Positions 1 through 7,309 of a stretch of 13,704 nucleotides of DNA are shown piece after piece. Position 1 is the stretch's first letter; each line of letters opens with the position of its first letter. The notes under the pieces are model-generated. The model saw only the letters and a program-made list of their open reading frames with translations, was not told the origin of the DNA and did no database searches. Origin of the DNA: Victivallaceae bacterium (GTDB taxonomy: Bacteria; Verrucomicrobiota; Lentisphaeria; Victivallales; Victivallaceae); NCBI GenBank assembly GCA_016292515.1, contig JAEDIJ010000044.1, positions 1 through 13,704 on the forward strand, written 5' to 3'. Made by a program: the position numbers and the translations under genes.

Positions 1-85
1 TCTGGAAAATTTTCAGTTTTCTGCTTGTTTCTGTCATAAACCGTCGAAGAACCATATTTATATTGAATAACAGAAAAAAACGATT

Positions 86-685
86 ATGGCGATCTATCCC
101 GAAACCAACCGTACGATGCTGGAGCGCGTCGTTTACGGCGATGAAGTTTCCTGGCGTGAATTTTACGACACTTACGCGCCCGTCGTCCGCGCGATCTGCC
201 GGCTCTCCCGCGTGCCGGAGGAAAAAACCGATGACATCATCCAGGAAACGATGCTCCGCTTTTCCGACCGTACCAGCCGCTTCGTCTACAATCCGGAAAA
301 AGCACACTTCCGCACCTACTTCAACAAAATCGTCCAGGGGCTGATCGTCGATTACTTCCGGAGCGTCGACCGCGAAAAAAACGCTCTGCCGGAAAATTTT
401 TCCGACGCGGAAGATTTTCAGAAGCGCGAAATGGAGATCTGGCGGGACGCCGTACTCAAACAGGCACTTGCGGAATTGGCAAAGCGCATTTCCAACAAAA
501 CCTATCTCGCCTTTACGATGAGTTCGCTGGACGGCAAAACCGTCGCCGACACCGCGAAATTCCTCCGGATGTCCGCCAATCAGGTCTACGTCGCGCGAAA
601 CCGGTGTATGGCAATGCTCAAAGAAATCGTTCGACAATGCAATGAAGCCGATCCTGATCTGAAAATGGAAATCGAGGATCTCTGA
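86..685 (+). CDS. ECF-type RNA polymerase sigma factor
   Basis: The 199-residue protein has the two-domain layout of an ECF (group 4) sigma factor. A region-2-like helical segment (about residues 20-95) contains DDIIQET and ends in a basic stretch (VDYFRSVDRE), as in the -10-binding helix. After a linker, a region-4-like helix-turn-helix follows (about 122-185, with TVADTAKFLRMSANQVYVAR). It would recruit core RNA polymerase to a specific promoter set. Its stop codon overlaps the start of the Ser/Thr kinase gene (TGATG), so the two are translationally coupled. This suggests the kinase acts in the same signalling route, perhaps on the sigma factor, which is inference. No anti-sigma factor is adjacent. 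The start at 86 is the first ATG in frame; the upstream purine-rich tract is only a weak ribosome site. An AT-rich TATATT at 59-64 could be a -10 box, but no good -35 is visible. Confidence 0.85.
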   Translation: MAIYPETNRTMLERVVYGDEVSWREFYDTYAPVVRAICRLSRVPEEKTDDIIQETMLRFSDRTSRFVYNPEKAHFRTYFNKIVQGLIVDYFRSVDREKNALPENFSDAEDFQKREMEIWRDAVLKQALAELAKRISNKTYLAFTMSSLDGKTVADTAKFLRMSANQVYVARNRCMAMLKEIVRQCNEADPDLKMEIEDL

Positions 686-1629
686 TGTTTCAAGTCGGCG
701 ACACGATCGGCGAATACGAGTTGATCGAAAAACTCGGCGAAGGAGCCTACGGCGTCGTTTTCCGCGTCCGCAACACCGTTTCGGAAAAATTTTTCGCGCT
801 CAAAGTCGTGCCGCTCGCCGGACGCGCCGGAGAGCGCGAACTTCGCGCGCTCAAGCGTTATCTCGAATTCGACCATAAAAATCTCATCAGAATCCACCAC
901 GCCGGGATCTTCGGCGACTACCTCTACTACACGATGGATCTCGCCGACGGAAAACTCGCCGACGCGCATCTTGATCCCGCGCAACTGCGCAATGCCGCCG
1001 AAAAACTCGCCGACGCGCTCGCGCTTCTCCACCAAAACGGCCTTCTTCACCGCGACATCAAGCCGGACAATCTTTTTCTGCGTTCGGGAGAGGTGATTTT
1101 AGGCGATATCGGACTGGTGGCAAAGGGAAGCGAAGCGACTTTTTCCGGCACGCCGGGATTTGTTTCGCCGCGCATCTGGCAAGAGGGTTTCGCGCCCGAT
1201 GAAAAAAGCGATCTTTACGCGCTCGCCAAAAGTTTCTACTGTCTGCTTTCCGGCAACCGGATCAGCGAATTTCCGCGCTACAAGGGCGAAATGTCCCAAG
1301 ATGCCTCGATCCTGTTTGACGCGATCCTTTCCGTCTGCGACGACGACGGCACGATCTCCAATGCCGAAGACTTCCGGGATCGCGTGAAGTCCGACGTGCG
1401 CGCGCCCGTCATGCGGCGCATTTTTGCTTTTTTCCGCGTCCGCGCCATCCCCTACCGGACGATTTTGCGGTCATTGCGCACTGCGGCGGTGATATTTGTC
1501 TTTTTCGTCGCATTGGCGATCACGGCGTTTGTTTTTTATTACAGCGCAAAAGTTTCCGCCGCCCGGGCGGAATTGGCGGCACGGCAGGAGGCGTGGAGAA
1601 AAGCGGAAGCCAAAAACGCGGCGGAGTGA
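685..1629 (+). CDS. Membrane-anchored Ser/Thr protein kinase (Hanks type)
   Basis: The 314-residue protein is a bacterial eukaryotic-like kinase. Visible motifs are the glycine-rich loop GEGAYG (18-23), the ATP-binding lysine K40 in ALKV, a probable helix-C glutamate E52, the catalytic loop HRDIKPDN (H122, D124, N129) and the metal-binding Asp D141. The last lies in DIG rather than DFG. The activation segment ends in SPR rather than the usual APE. Catalytic residues are intact, so it is probably active, but the two changes are unusual. One transmembrane helix (about 267-287) is followed by only ~27 Ala/Glu/Arg-rich residues, so there is no large extracytoplasmic sensor domain. The gene is coupled to the upstream sigma factor by TGATG. 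It is convergent with the fluoride channel gene with one base between the stop codons, which leaves no room for a separate terminator. Confidence 0.88.
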   Translation: MFQVGDTIGEYELIEKLGEGAYGVVFRVRNTVSEKFFALKVVPLAGRAGERELRALKRYLEFDHKNLIRIHHAGIFGDYLYYTMDLADGKLADAHLDPAQLRNAAEKLADALALLHQNGLLHRDIKPDNLFLRSGEVILGDIGLVAKGSEATFSGTPGFVSPRIWQEGFAPDEKSDLYALAKSFYCLLSGNRISEFPRYKGEMSQDASILFDAILSVCDDDGTISNAEDFRDRVKSDVRAPVMRRIFAFFRVRAIPYRTILRSLRTAAVIFVFFVALAITAFVFYYSAKVSAARAELAARQEAWRKAEAKNAAE

Positions 1630-1630
1630 T

Positions 1631-1996
1631 TCAGCGCGCGAGCAACATTCCGCAATATGCGGCGGCGATGCCGGTGAAATTCTGCAACAAAACGTTGCCG
1701 ATGAATTTCCCGTACTGCGCATCCGCGATAAAGCGCGCGCTTTCCAGCGCGAAAGTGCTGAACATCGTGAACGCTCCCAAAAAGCCGATAAAAAGAACGG
1801 GGTAGTACGCTTCGTATTGCGGCAAAAGTTTCCGCAACGCGACAAACAAAAAGCCCGCCAGAGCCGCCCCGACGACGTTGACGACAAGTGTTCCCCACGG
1901 AAATTGCGGAAAACAGGCATCGATCCCCCGTACGCATCCAAAGCGCACCAAAGTTCCCAAAAATCCGGCAAGCCCGATCAGCAGTACGATTTTCAT
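1631..1996 (-). CDS. crcB: CrcB/Fluc-type fluoride ion channel
   Basis: This is a small (121-residue) four-helix membrane protein with the hallmarks of the CrcB/Fluc family. They are an N-terminal GxxGxxxR segment (GLAGFLGTLVRFG), PWGTLVVNVVGA (family: GTLxxN) and GFLGAFTMFSTFALE (family: GFxGxxTTFSTF, with the pore-lining Phe and Ser/Thr residues). Known members form dimeric channels that export fluoride from the cytoplasm. The ATG at 1996 is preferred over the TTG at 1999 because a strong GGGGGA ribosome site sits five bases upstream of it. It lies 16 bases downstream of a CE7-type esterase on the same strand and is probably the last gene of that transcript. No fluoride riboswitch can fit in the short gap. 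The link between esterases and fluoride export is not obvious and may be incidental. Confidence 0.9.
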   Translation of the reverse strand: MKIVLLIGLAGFLGTLVRFGCVRGIDACFPQFPWGTLVVNVVGAALAGFLFVALRKLLPQYEAYYPVLFIGFLGAFTMFSTFALESARFIADAQYGKFIGNVLLQNFTGIAAAYCGMLLAR

Positions 1997-2001
1997 CAAA
2001 A

Positions 2002-2010
2002 TCCCCCTTT
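2002..2010 (-). promoter_or_regulatory. Ribosome binding site of crcB
   Basis: Read on the minus strand this is AAAGGGGGA, followed by TTTTG and ATG. The five-base spacing supports the ATG at 1996 rather than the TTG at 1999 as the start codon. Confidence 0.6.
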
Positions 2011-2012
2011 TT

Positions 2013-3776
2013 TCACTGCAATTCGGTGCCGATGAAATGGAATTTTTCCGAATCGGCAGGGTAATCCTCGCCGTGGCTCGAATTCTGCACCCACGTGATC
2101 TCTTTGGGGCATTTCAAATTGTAATACATCCGCGCGATACCCGACGGCGGACAGGTGAAGTCCCCCAGCCCCGCCCGGCTGACGTTGACCGGGCAATGGA
2201 TGCGTTTCGCCATATTGACGGGATCGTAATAATCGCGTCCCTTGCCGTATTTCAGCGAGACGAAATCCTGTTTCATCAAGCCGAGCGTCTGACCGCCGAC
2301 GTTACAACACCACGGGATTCGCGCTTCGCATTGCGTCACGTCGGGGTCGAGCGCCGCCGCCCAGAGCGCGTGCAAACCGCCCTGACTGCCGCCGAAAACT
2401 TCCAGATCGACGCCGTTCCACTCGGGAAGACTTTTCAGAAATTCCAGCGCGCGCAAAAGCCGCAAGACCATACCGTTGAAATAGCAATTTTCCGCATCGT
2501 CGCCGTCGGCAAGCGCATAATTGCCGCGGCTGGCGGCGAATTTCGCGTAATACTCCGGCTCTCTGCCGATTTCCATACCGTGCGCGTTGATCGCCATATA
2601 GATATAGCCCGTTTTGCCCTGCATAAAAGGTTTCTGCTCTCCGACGCCGTAACCGGGCAACACGATCTTCGCTTTGAGCGATTTCGGCGCCGCGCCGACG
2701 GGGATCGAGTAGATACCGGTCATCGGCGCGGGCTTTTCGCCTTTGAATTCAATGCCGGGACAAGGCGCGCTGACGCTGTAACGGTGAAACGTCCCGGCGT
2801 CATTCAAGCCGCGGTCGGTAACGACGGGGGCAAGCGGCACTTCGGCGAGCCGCGCTTTTTGTTTCACCCAAAAGGCGTCGAAATCTTCCGGCTCGGGCAA
2901 ACTGCGGATCTGATCGATATCCGCCCCCGCCGTACCGTCGAATTCCGCGCGGGTGGTCACATTTTGCTCATCCGTAAAAGAGACCTGACGTTTTTGCGAG
3001 TCGAGCAATTCCGCCGTCAGCCGGACGAATCCCGGTTGTTTCATCACCGCTTTGATCTCGATGCGTTTGCCGTCAAGCGGAATGACTTTCGTTTCATCCA
3101 GACCGTCGTCGCTGCGGAGACGGTAGGAGAGGAAGCCCTTTTCCGCCGTTTTTCCGCCGCAGAGCGGATCGACCAAAAAGGTGATCGTCTCGTTGCAATG
3201 GTAACTGACCGCCGGTTTATCGGTCGAAACGGCAAGTTTCAACGGCGCGTTGAATTCCCGATCGTCGGCGGGAGCAAGCGTCGTCACGGCGAAATTTTCC
3301 GGCAACGGCGCGCCGTTGGGCGGCACGAAATTTTTATCCGTCGTAAACAAAAGCGCGTCGATGCGCGTATTGGCGCTCTCGGAAACAAGCGTCAACTCGA
3401 CCTTTCCCGGCTGGATCATCACCGGGTGTTTCAATTTACCCCAGGTGAAAACGGGATATTTCAGCAACGCCGCGTCCTTTTCATCGCCGGCACTGCCGAT
3501 GACGCGCTTGCCGATTTGAAGCCGGGCACGCCGCCAGTTGCCGCCGAAACTGTAAGAGCGCATCCACACGGTGAAACTCCCTCCCTCGGGAAAGACGAAA
3601 ACGCCCTTTGCGACATCGTCTTTGCCGCCCTGGATCATCCCTGAGCCGGAAACACCGCGAAGCGTCGTCGATTTCCATTTGCCCGGATAGGCGAAACTTT
3701 CCGTTTCAATGAGGTAATTCGCGCTCCAAAGAGCGGCAAAAGTCAGCAAAACAAAGGCGGCAAACAACTTTTTCAT
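2013..3776 (-). CDS. Secreted acetyl xylan esterase-type hydrolase (CE7/AXE1), copy 1
   Basis: The 587-residue protein starts with a Sec-type signal peptide (MKKLFAAFVLLTFAALWSA). A beta-rich N-terminal domain follows (about 20-150; YLIETESF...GGSFTVWMR), resembling carbohydrate-binding-like modules, then a linker beta domain (about 155-285). The C-terminal alpha/beta-hydrolase domain (about 290-585) is of the AXE1/CE7 type. The catalytic triad is readable: nucleophile S464 in GGSQGG, D539 in GLGDFTCPPSG and H568 in NSSHG. CE7 enzymes remove acetyl groups from xylo-oligosaccharides and related compounds (family knowledge). They are usually ~320 residues, so the extra ~290 N-terminal residues are distinctive. 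The start has an AAGGAG ribosome site. The start overlaps the stop of the upstream paralogue by ATGA, indicating coupled translation. Export suggests action on glycans in the periplasm or outside the cell. The exact substrate cannot be read from sequence. Confidence 0.85.
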   Translation of the reverse strand: MKKLFAAFVLLTFAALWSANYLIETESFAYPGKWKSTTLRGVSGSGMIQGGKDDVAKGVFVFPEGGSFTVWMRSYSFGGNWRRARLQIGKRVIGSAGDEKDAALLKYPVFTWGKLKHPVMIQPGKVELTLVSESANTRIDALLFTTDKNFVPPNGAPLPENFAVTTLAPADDREFNAPLKLAVSTDKPAVSYHCNETITFLVDPLCGGKTAEKGFLSYRLRSDDGLDETKVIPLDGKRIEIKAVMKQPGFVRLTAELLDSQKRQVSFTDEQNVTTRAEFDGTAGADIDQIRSLPEPEDFDAFWVKQKARLAEVPLAPVVTDRGLNDAGTFHRYSVSAPCPGIEFKGEKPAPMTGIYSIPVGAAPKSLKAKIVLPGYGVGEQKPFMQGKTGYIYMAINAHGMEIGREPEYYAKFAASRGNYALADGDDAENCYFNGMVLRLLRALEFLKSLPEWNGVDLEVFGGSQGGLHALWAAALDPDVTQCEARIPWCCNVGGQTLGLMKQDFVSLKYGKGRDYYDPVNMAKRIHCPVNVSRAGLGDFTCPPSGIARMYYNLKCPKEITWVQNSSHGEDYPADSEKFHFIGTELQ

Positions 3777-5515
3777 CGGATCTTTTCTCCTTCAACTTGC
3801 CAACGCCCGGCGTCGGCGGGAATTTTACTGTGACTTGAATTCTGTACCCATACGATCGATTTCGGGCAACGCAAATTATAATACATCCGTGCGACGCCGG
3901 AGGGCGGGCAGATGTAATCGCCCAATCCGGCGCGGCTGATGTCGACCCGGCAACGGATGCGTCTGGCGTGTTTGGCGGCGTCGAAATACTCCAAAGCGGG
4001 CGTATATTTCTCAATTCCCCATTCGTGCGGCATCAAGCCCAACGTGCCGCCGCCGCAGTTGCACTGCCACGGCACCTCCACGCGGCAACGGGAAACGCGG
4101 CTTTCCTGCGCCGCTACCCAAAGCGACTGCAAACCGCCCTGACTGCCGCCGACGACTTCCAGATCGACGCCGTTCCATTCGGGACGACAGGCAAGATACT
4201 GTGCCGCGCGCAATGCGCGCAACGCCATATTGAGGAAATAGCATTTTTCCGGCGTTTCGTTGCCGGACAAGGCGTAATTTTTGCGCCCGGCAAAAAATTT
4301 GCCGTACTCCTCGTGCGTCGCCGTCAACGGAGCTCCGTGGGCGTTGACAAAAAACACCATCGCGTCGCTTTGGCGGCGGAATTTGCCGGGGACGGCGGGG
4401 ATCCCCGTGCCGTACCCCTCGAAATGCAATTGCGCTTTGAGCGATTTCGGTGCGGCATCGTTTGGCATAATCAGAAATCCCGTCGCCGGACGGTTTCCGG
4501 CGCAGTCGATCGTCACAGCGTAAGTCGAAAACTCTTCGTCGCTGTGAGAATCAATTTTTTTCACCTCGGCGCGAAGCGGCACGGCATCGAGCCGCGCTTT
4601 CTGCTTCGCCCAAAAGGCATCGAATTTTTCCGGTTCGGGAATTTCCGGAACGCGGTCGATATCCGCTCCCGCGCCGCCGTCGAAATGAGCGAAATAGATT
4701 TTGCCCGTTTCGTCGATACTGCGCAGAGGCTTTCCCTTTTCATCGACGAGATCGGCGGTCAGCCGGAGAAATCCCGGTTTCGCAAGTTTCGCTTCCAGCG
4801 TGAAAACATTTTTTTGCGGCGTCAAACGAAATTCGCCCGACGCATCCTGCCCGTCGTCGCCGCGCAGACGATAGCGGATGACGCCCTCCGTCACCGCTTT
4901 GCCGCCGCATCGGGGCGCAAAGGTGAAGACAATTTTTTCATCGACACGGTACGCGATCGCCGCCTTGTCGCAACGGACATTCAAATCCAAGACGCCTTTC
5001 AGCGCATCGGATTTCGGCAGCAAGACCCGATAACTCCCCGGCTCGGGCAATTTGCCATCCGGCGGCACGAATTTCGGATCGGTCGTCAGCAGAACGGCAT
5101 CGACGCGCACACTCGCGCTGTCGGCAAAAATTTCGATTTTATGCTCCCCTTTGGCGATCGGAATGATCTTCCGGCTTTTCGACCATATCCACGCGGGCGT
5201 GTCGAGCGTCGTCGCTTCGTCGCCGACGGAAGTCGCCTTGCGTCCGTCGACGGCGACCGTGACGCGCCGCCACTTCTGGCTGAAACTCCAATTCCGCACC
5301 CAGATATAGAAACTGCCGCCCTCGTCAAAGGTGAAGACTCCCGACGCCGTCGCGCTTTTTTCCTCCGCCTGCAAAAAACTGCTTCCGGAAGCGGCGCGCG
5401 CCGTGCCGATCCGCCATTTCGACGACTCCGGAAGCGACTCCGCTTCGATCAGATATTCGACGCCCGACAGCGCGAAAGCCGCAAGCGCGAATCCCAGCAT
5501 TCCCCATTTTTTCAT
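3773..5515 (-). CDS. Secreted acetyl xylan esterase-type hydrolase (CE7/AXE1), copy 2
   Basis: The 580-residue protein is a paralogue of the gene just downstream, with the same architecture: signal peptide (MKKWGMLGFALAAFALSG), N-terminal beta-rich domain opening with YLIEAES, linker domain and C-terminal CE7-type alpha/beta hydrolase. The triad is S458 (GGSQGG), D533 (GLGDYICPPSG) and H562 (NSSHS). Both copies share the stretch GADIDxxxxxPEPExFDAFWxKQKARL just before the catalytic domain. It is the first gene of the minus-strand unit, with a clear AAGGAGA ribosome site 8 bases from the ATG and a near-consensus promoter directly upstream. The two copies differ throughout, including near the active-site His (NSSHS versus NSSHG), so this is an old duplication that may have split in substrate range. 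Deacetylase activity is inferred from family; the substrate is unknown. Confidence 0.85.
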   Translation of the reverse strand: MKKWGMLGFALAAFALSGVEYLIEAESLPESSKWRIGTARAASGSSFLQAEEKSATASGVFTFDEGGSFYIWVRNWSFSQKWRRVTVAVDGRKATSVGDEATTLDTPAWIWSKSRKIIPIAKGEHKIEIFADSASVRVDAVLLTTDPKFVPPDGKLPEPGSYRVLLPKSDALKGVLDLNVRCDKAAIAYRVDEKIVFTFAPRCGGKAVTEGVIRYRLRGDDGQDASGEFRLTPQKNVFTLEAKLAKPGFLRLTADLVDEKGKPLRSIDETGKIYFAHFDGGAGADIDRVPEIPEPEKFDAFWAKQKARLDAVPLRAEVKKIDSHSDEEFSTYAVTIDCAGNRPATGFLIMPNDAAPKSLKAQLHFEGYGTGIPAVPGKFRRQSDAMVFFVNAHGAPLTATHEEYGKFFAGRKNYALSGNETPEKCYFLNMALRALRAAQYLACRPEWNGVDLEVVGGSQGGLQSLWVAAQESRVSRCRVEVPWQCNCGGGTLGLMPHEWGIEKYTPALEYFDAAKHARRIRCRVDISRAGLGDYICPPSGVARMYYNLRCPKSIVWVQNSSHSKIPADAGRWQVEGEKIR

Positions 5516-5538
5516 CGCAAAATCTCCTTGTTCGCTAT

Positions 5539-5568
5539 ACTATACTCGCGTTTTATCTTGCTTGTCAA
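5539..5568 (-). promoter_or_regulatory. Sigma-70-type promoter of the esterase-crcB unit
   Basis: On the minus strand a perfect -35 TTGACA (5563-5568) is separated by 18 bases from TATAGT (5539-5544). Transcription would start near 5532, leaving a leader of only about 16 bases that is mostly the ribosome site. The strong match suggests housekeeping-sigma transcription rather than control by the ECF factor in this window. Confidence 0.75.
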
Positions 5569-5628
5569 GGTATTTTTGTGCCACCGATAATAAAAATGTG
5601 CTTTTTTTCGACGGGAATCGGTCGCCGT

Positions 5629-5656
5629 TTGCTTTTTCCCCGAAAAAAGATATATT
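5629..5656 (+). promoter_or_regulatory. Probable promoter of the GH3-SGNH-lipoprotein unit
   Basis: TTGCTT (5629-5634) and TATATT (5651-5656) are separated by 16 bases. They lie just upstream of an AAGGAAAGG ribosome site and the ATG at 5686. The -35 is imperfect and the spacing slightly short, so this is a moderate call. It is divergent from the esterase promoter, and about 60 bases separate the two. Confidence 0.45.
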
Positions 5657-5685
5657 AAGGAAGAATATAAGGAAAGGATTGATTT

Positions 5686-7308
5686 ATGCCGAATTTCAAT
5701 ATCGACTCCGCGCTTGCCGCGATGACCCGCCGCGAAAAAATCGGTCAGACGATGCAGTACAGTCTGAGCAAGATCGACAAAAGCAGTGAAGCGTCGATCG
5801 AAAAGTTTTTCACGCAGTATCCGGTCGGTTCGCTTTTCGCCGGCTTGGACGTCATCGCCAAATGGAGCAGCGGCGACGATCCCGCCGCCATTCTCAAAAC
5901 GTGTCAGAAATTCTGCAAAGTGCCTCTCGCCGTCGCGGGCGATCTCGAACGCGGTACAAAAAATTTGCAACTTCCTGAACCATTGACGCTTGCCGCAAGT
6001 CACGATCCCGTCCTCGCCTATCAGTACGGCAAATGGATCGGGCGCGCCGGACGCTCGGCTGGCTTCACTTGGAGTTATTCCCCCGAATGCGACATCGCGC
6101 TCAACTGGATGAATCCCATCAACAATCACCGCGGAATGGGCGACGATCCCGAAAACATCGCGCGTCTCGCCGGAGAGATCATCCGCGGGATGCAGGAGGA
6201 GAAACTTTCCGCCGCCGCCAAGCACTTCCCCGGCGACGGCAGTGATTTCCGCGATCAGCACACCGGGATCTCCATCAACCGCTTGTCGCGCGAAAGGTGG
6301 ATGGCGACGTACGGCGAAATCTACCGCAAACTCATCGCGTCGGGACTTCACTCCATTATGGTCGGGCACATCAGTCTCCCCTTTATGGATCCCGGCGCGC
6401 CCTACCCGCTCCCGGGGACGCTTTCATCCAAAATCATGATCGATTTGCTCCGCAAGGAACTCGGATTTGAGGGCGTCATCGTTTCCGACGCGCTCGTGAT
6501 GGGCGGTTTCACCCGCATTCAGCCTTACGAAAAGCGCATCATTCAGGCTTTCAACGCCGGGATCGACGTGATGCTCTGGCCCGAACTGGACTACATCGAC
6601 GTGATCGACCGCGCCATCGAGTGCGGAGAAATTCCGGAATCGCGCCTCGACGACGCGGTGCGCCATATTTTGACGATGAAAGTGCGCGAGGGGCTTTTTG
6701 AGGAGGAAAAAACAGTACGCCCCGCCCCCGACGCCGAAGTTTACATCGTCAAGGGAAGCGCATTCGCCGACGAAGTCGCCGAAAAAGGCATCGCGCTCAT
6801 TCGCAACGAGGAAAATGTTCTGCCTTTTGACCGCGCAAAAACAAAACGCGTCCTCCTCTGGTTCGCCCTCACCAACCCCGAAAAACTGGAAGAAAAATAC
6901 AAGACGCTCATCGACGAAATCAAAGCGCGTTGCGATGAAGTCGTCATCCGGAGCAACGGCAACTGTCTGGAATTGCTTGAACTGGAAAAACAGGGCGAAG
7001 TTTTCGACGCCGTCCTTTTCGTTTTCGACGTGCATATCGAGATCACCTACCCCTGCCGTCCGCGCGGCAGTCAGGCGGAATGCCTCTGGACGATGCTCAA
7101 CACGACGAAACACCACCCCGTCGCCGTCGCGCTCAACTCCCCCTATCTTTTGATGGAAAGCCCCGTCCTGCCGACATTGGTCAACGCGCACTCTTCCGGC
7201 GAAGCCGTTTTCCGCACGTTGCCCCGTCTGCTCTGGGGCGAAAAGCCCTTTACGGCGACCAGCCCCGTCCAATTTCCCGACTTGCTCGGCGTCGATCCGG
7301 AGTTGTAA
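5686..7308 (+). CDS. Glycoside hydrolase family 3, beta-N-acetylhexosaminidase (NagZ-like) type
   Basis: The 540-residue protein has a GH3 TIM-barrel N-terminal domain followed by a C-terminal alpha/beta domain (from about residue 350, with EKGIALIRNEENVLPF). The motif KHFPGDG (179-185) is followed by D190-x-H192, at the spacing of the Asp-His catalytic dyad that marks the N-acetylglucosaminidase branch of GH3. The nucleophile is D268 in VSDALVMGG. Family members release terminal beta-linked N-acetylglucosamine from peptidoglycan fragments or chitin/glycan oligosaccharides, and some act as phosphorylases. No signal peptide is seen, so it probably acts in the cytoplasm. Single-domain NagZ is ~340 residues; this is the longer two-domain form. 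The usual KHFPGHG is KHFPGDG here. It is first in a unit with an exported SGNH hydrolase (one base after its stop) and a lipoprotein. Substrate is uncertain. Confidence 0.85.
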   Translation: MPNFNIDSALAAMTRREKIGQTMQYSLSKIDKSSEASIEKFFTQYPVGSLFAGLDVIAKWSSGDDPAAILKTCQKFCKVPLAVAGDLERGTKNLQLPEPLTLAASHDPVLAYQYGKWIGRAGRSAGFTWSYSPECDIALNWMNPINNHRGMGDDPENIARLAGEIIRGMQEEKLSAAAKHFPGDGSDFRDQHTGISINRLSRERWMATYGEIYRKLIASGLHSIMVGHISLPFMDPGAPYPLPGTLSSKIMIDLLRKELGFEGVIVSDALVMGGFTRIQPYEKRIIQAFNAGIDVMLWPELDYIDVIDRAIECGEIPESRLDDAVRHILTMKVREGLFEEEKTVRPAPDAEVYIVKGSAFADEVAEKGIALIRNEENVLPFDRAKTKRVLLWFALTNPEKLEEKYKTLIDEIKARCDEVVIRSNGNCLELLELEKQGEVFDAVLFVFDVHIEITYPCRPRGSQAECLWTMLNTTKHHPVAVALNSPYLLMESPVLPTLVNAHSSGEAVFRTLPRLLWGEKPFTATSPVQFPDLLGVDPEL

Positions 7309-7309
7309 A

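Noticed and set aside
1..85. Promoter upstream of the sigma factor
   Set aside because: TATATT at 59-64 is suggestive, but no -35 hexamer is found at proper spacing and an ECF-type promoter cannot be recognised without relatives.
1878..3644. A 588-codon plus-strand open frame opposite the first esterase gene
   Set aside because: It is antisense to a gene with a clear signal peptide and catalytic triad. Its translation is Arg/His-rich and low in recognisable motifs.
3968..5590. A 540-codon plus-strand open frame opposite the second esterase gene
   Set aside because: Same reasons; it also runs through the esterase promoter.
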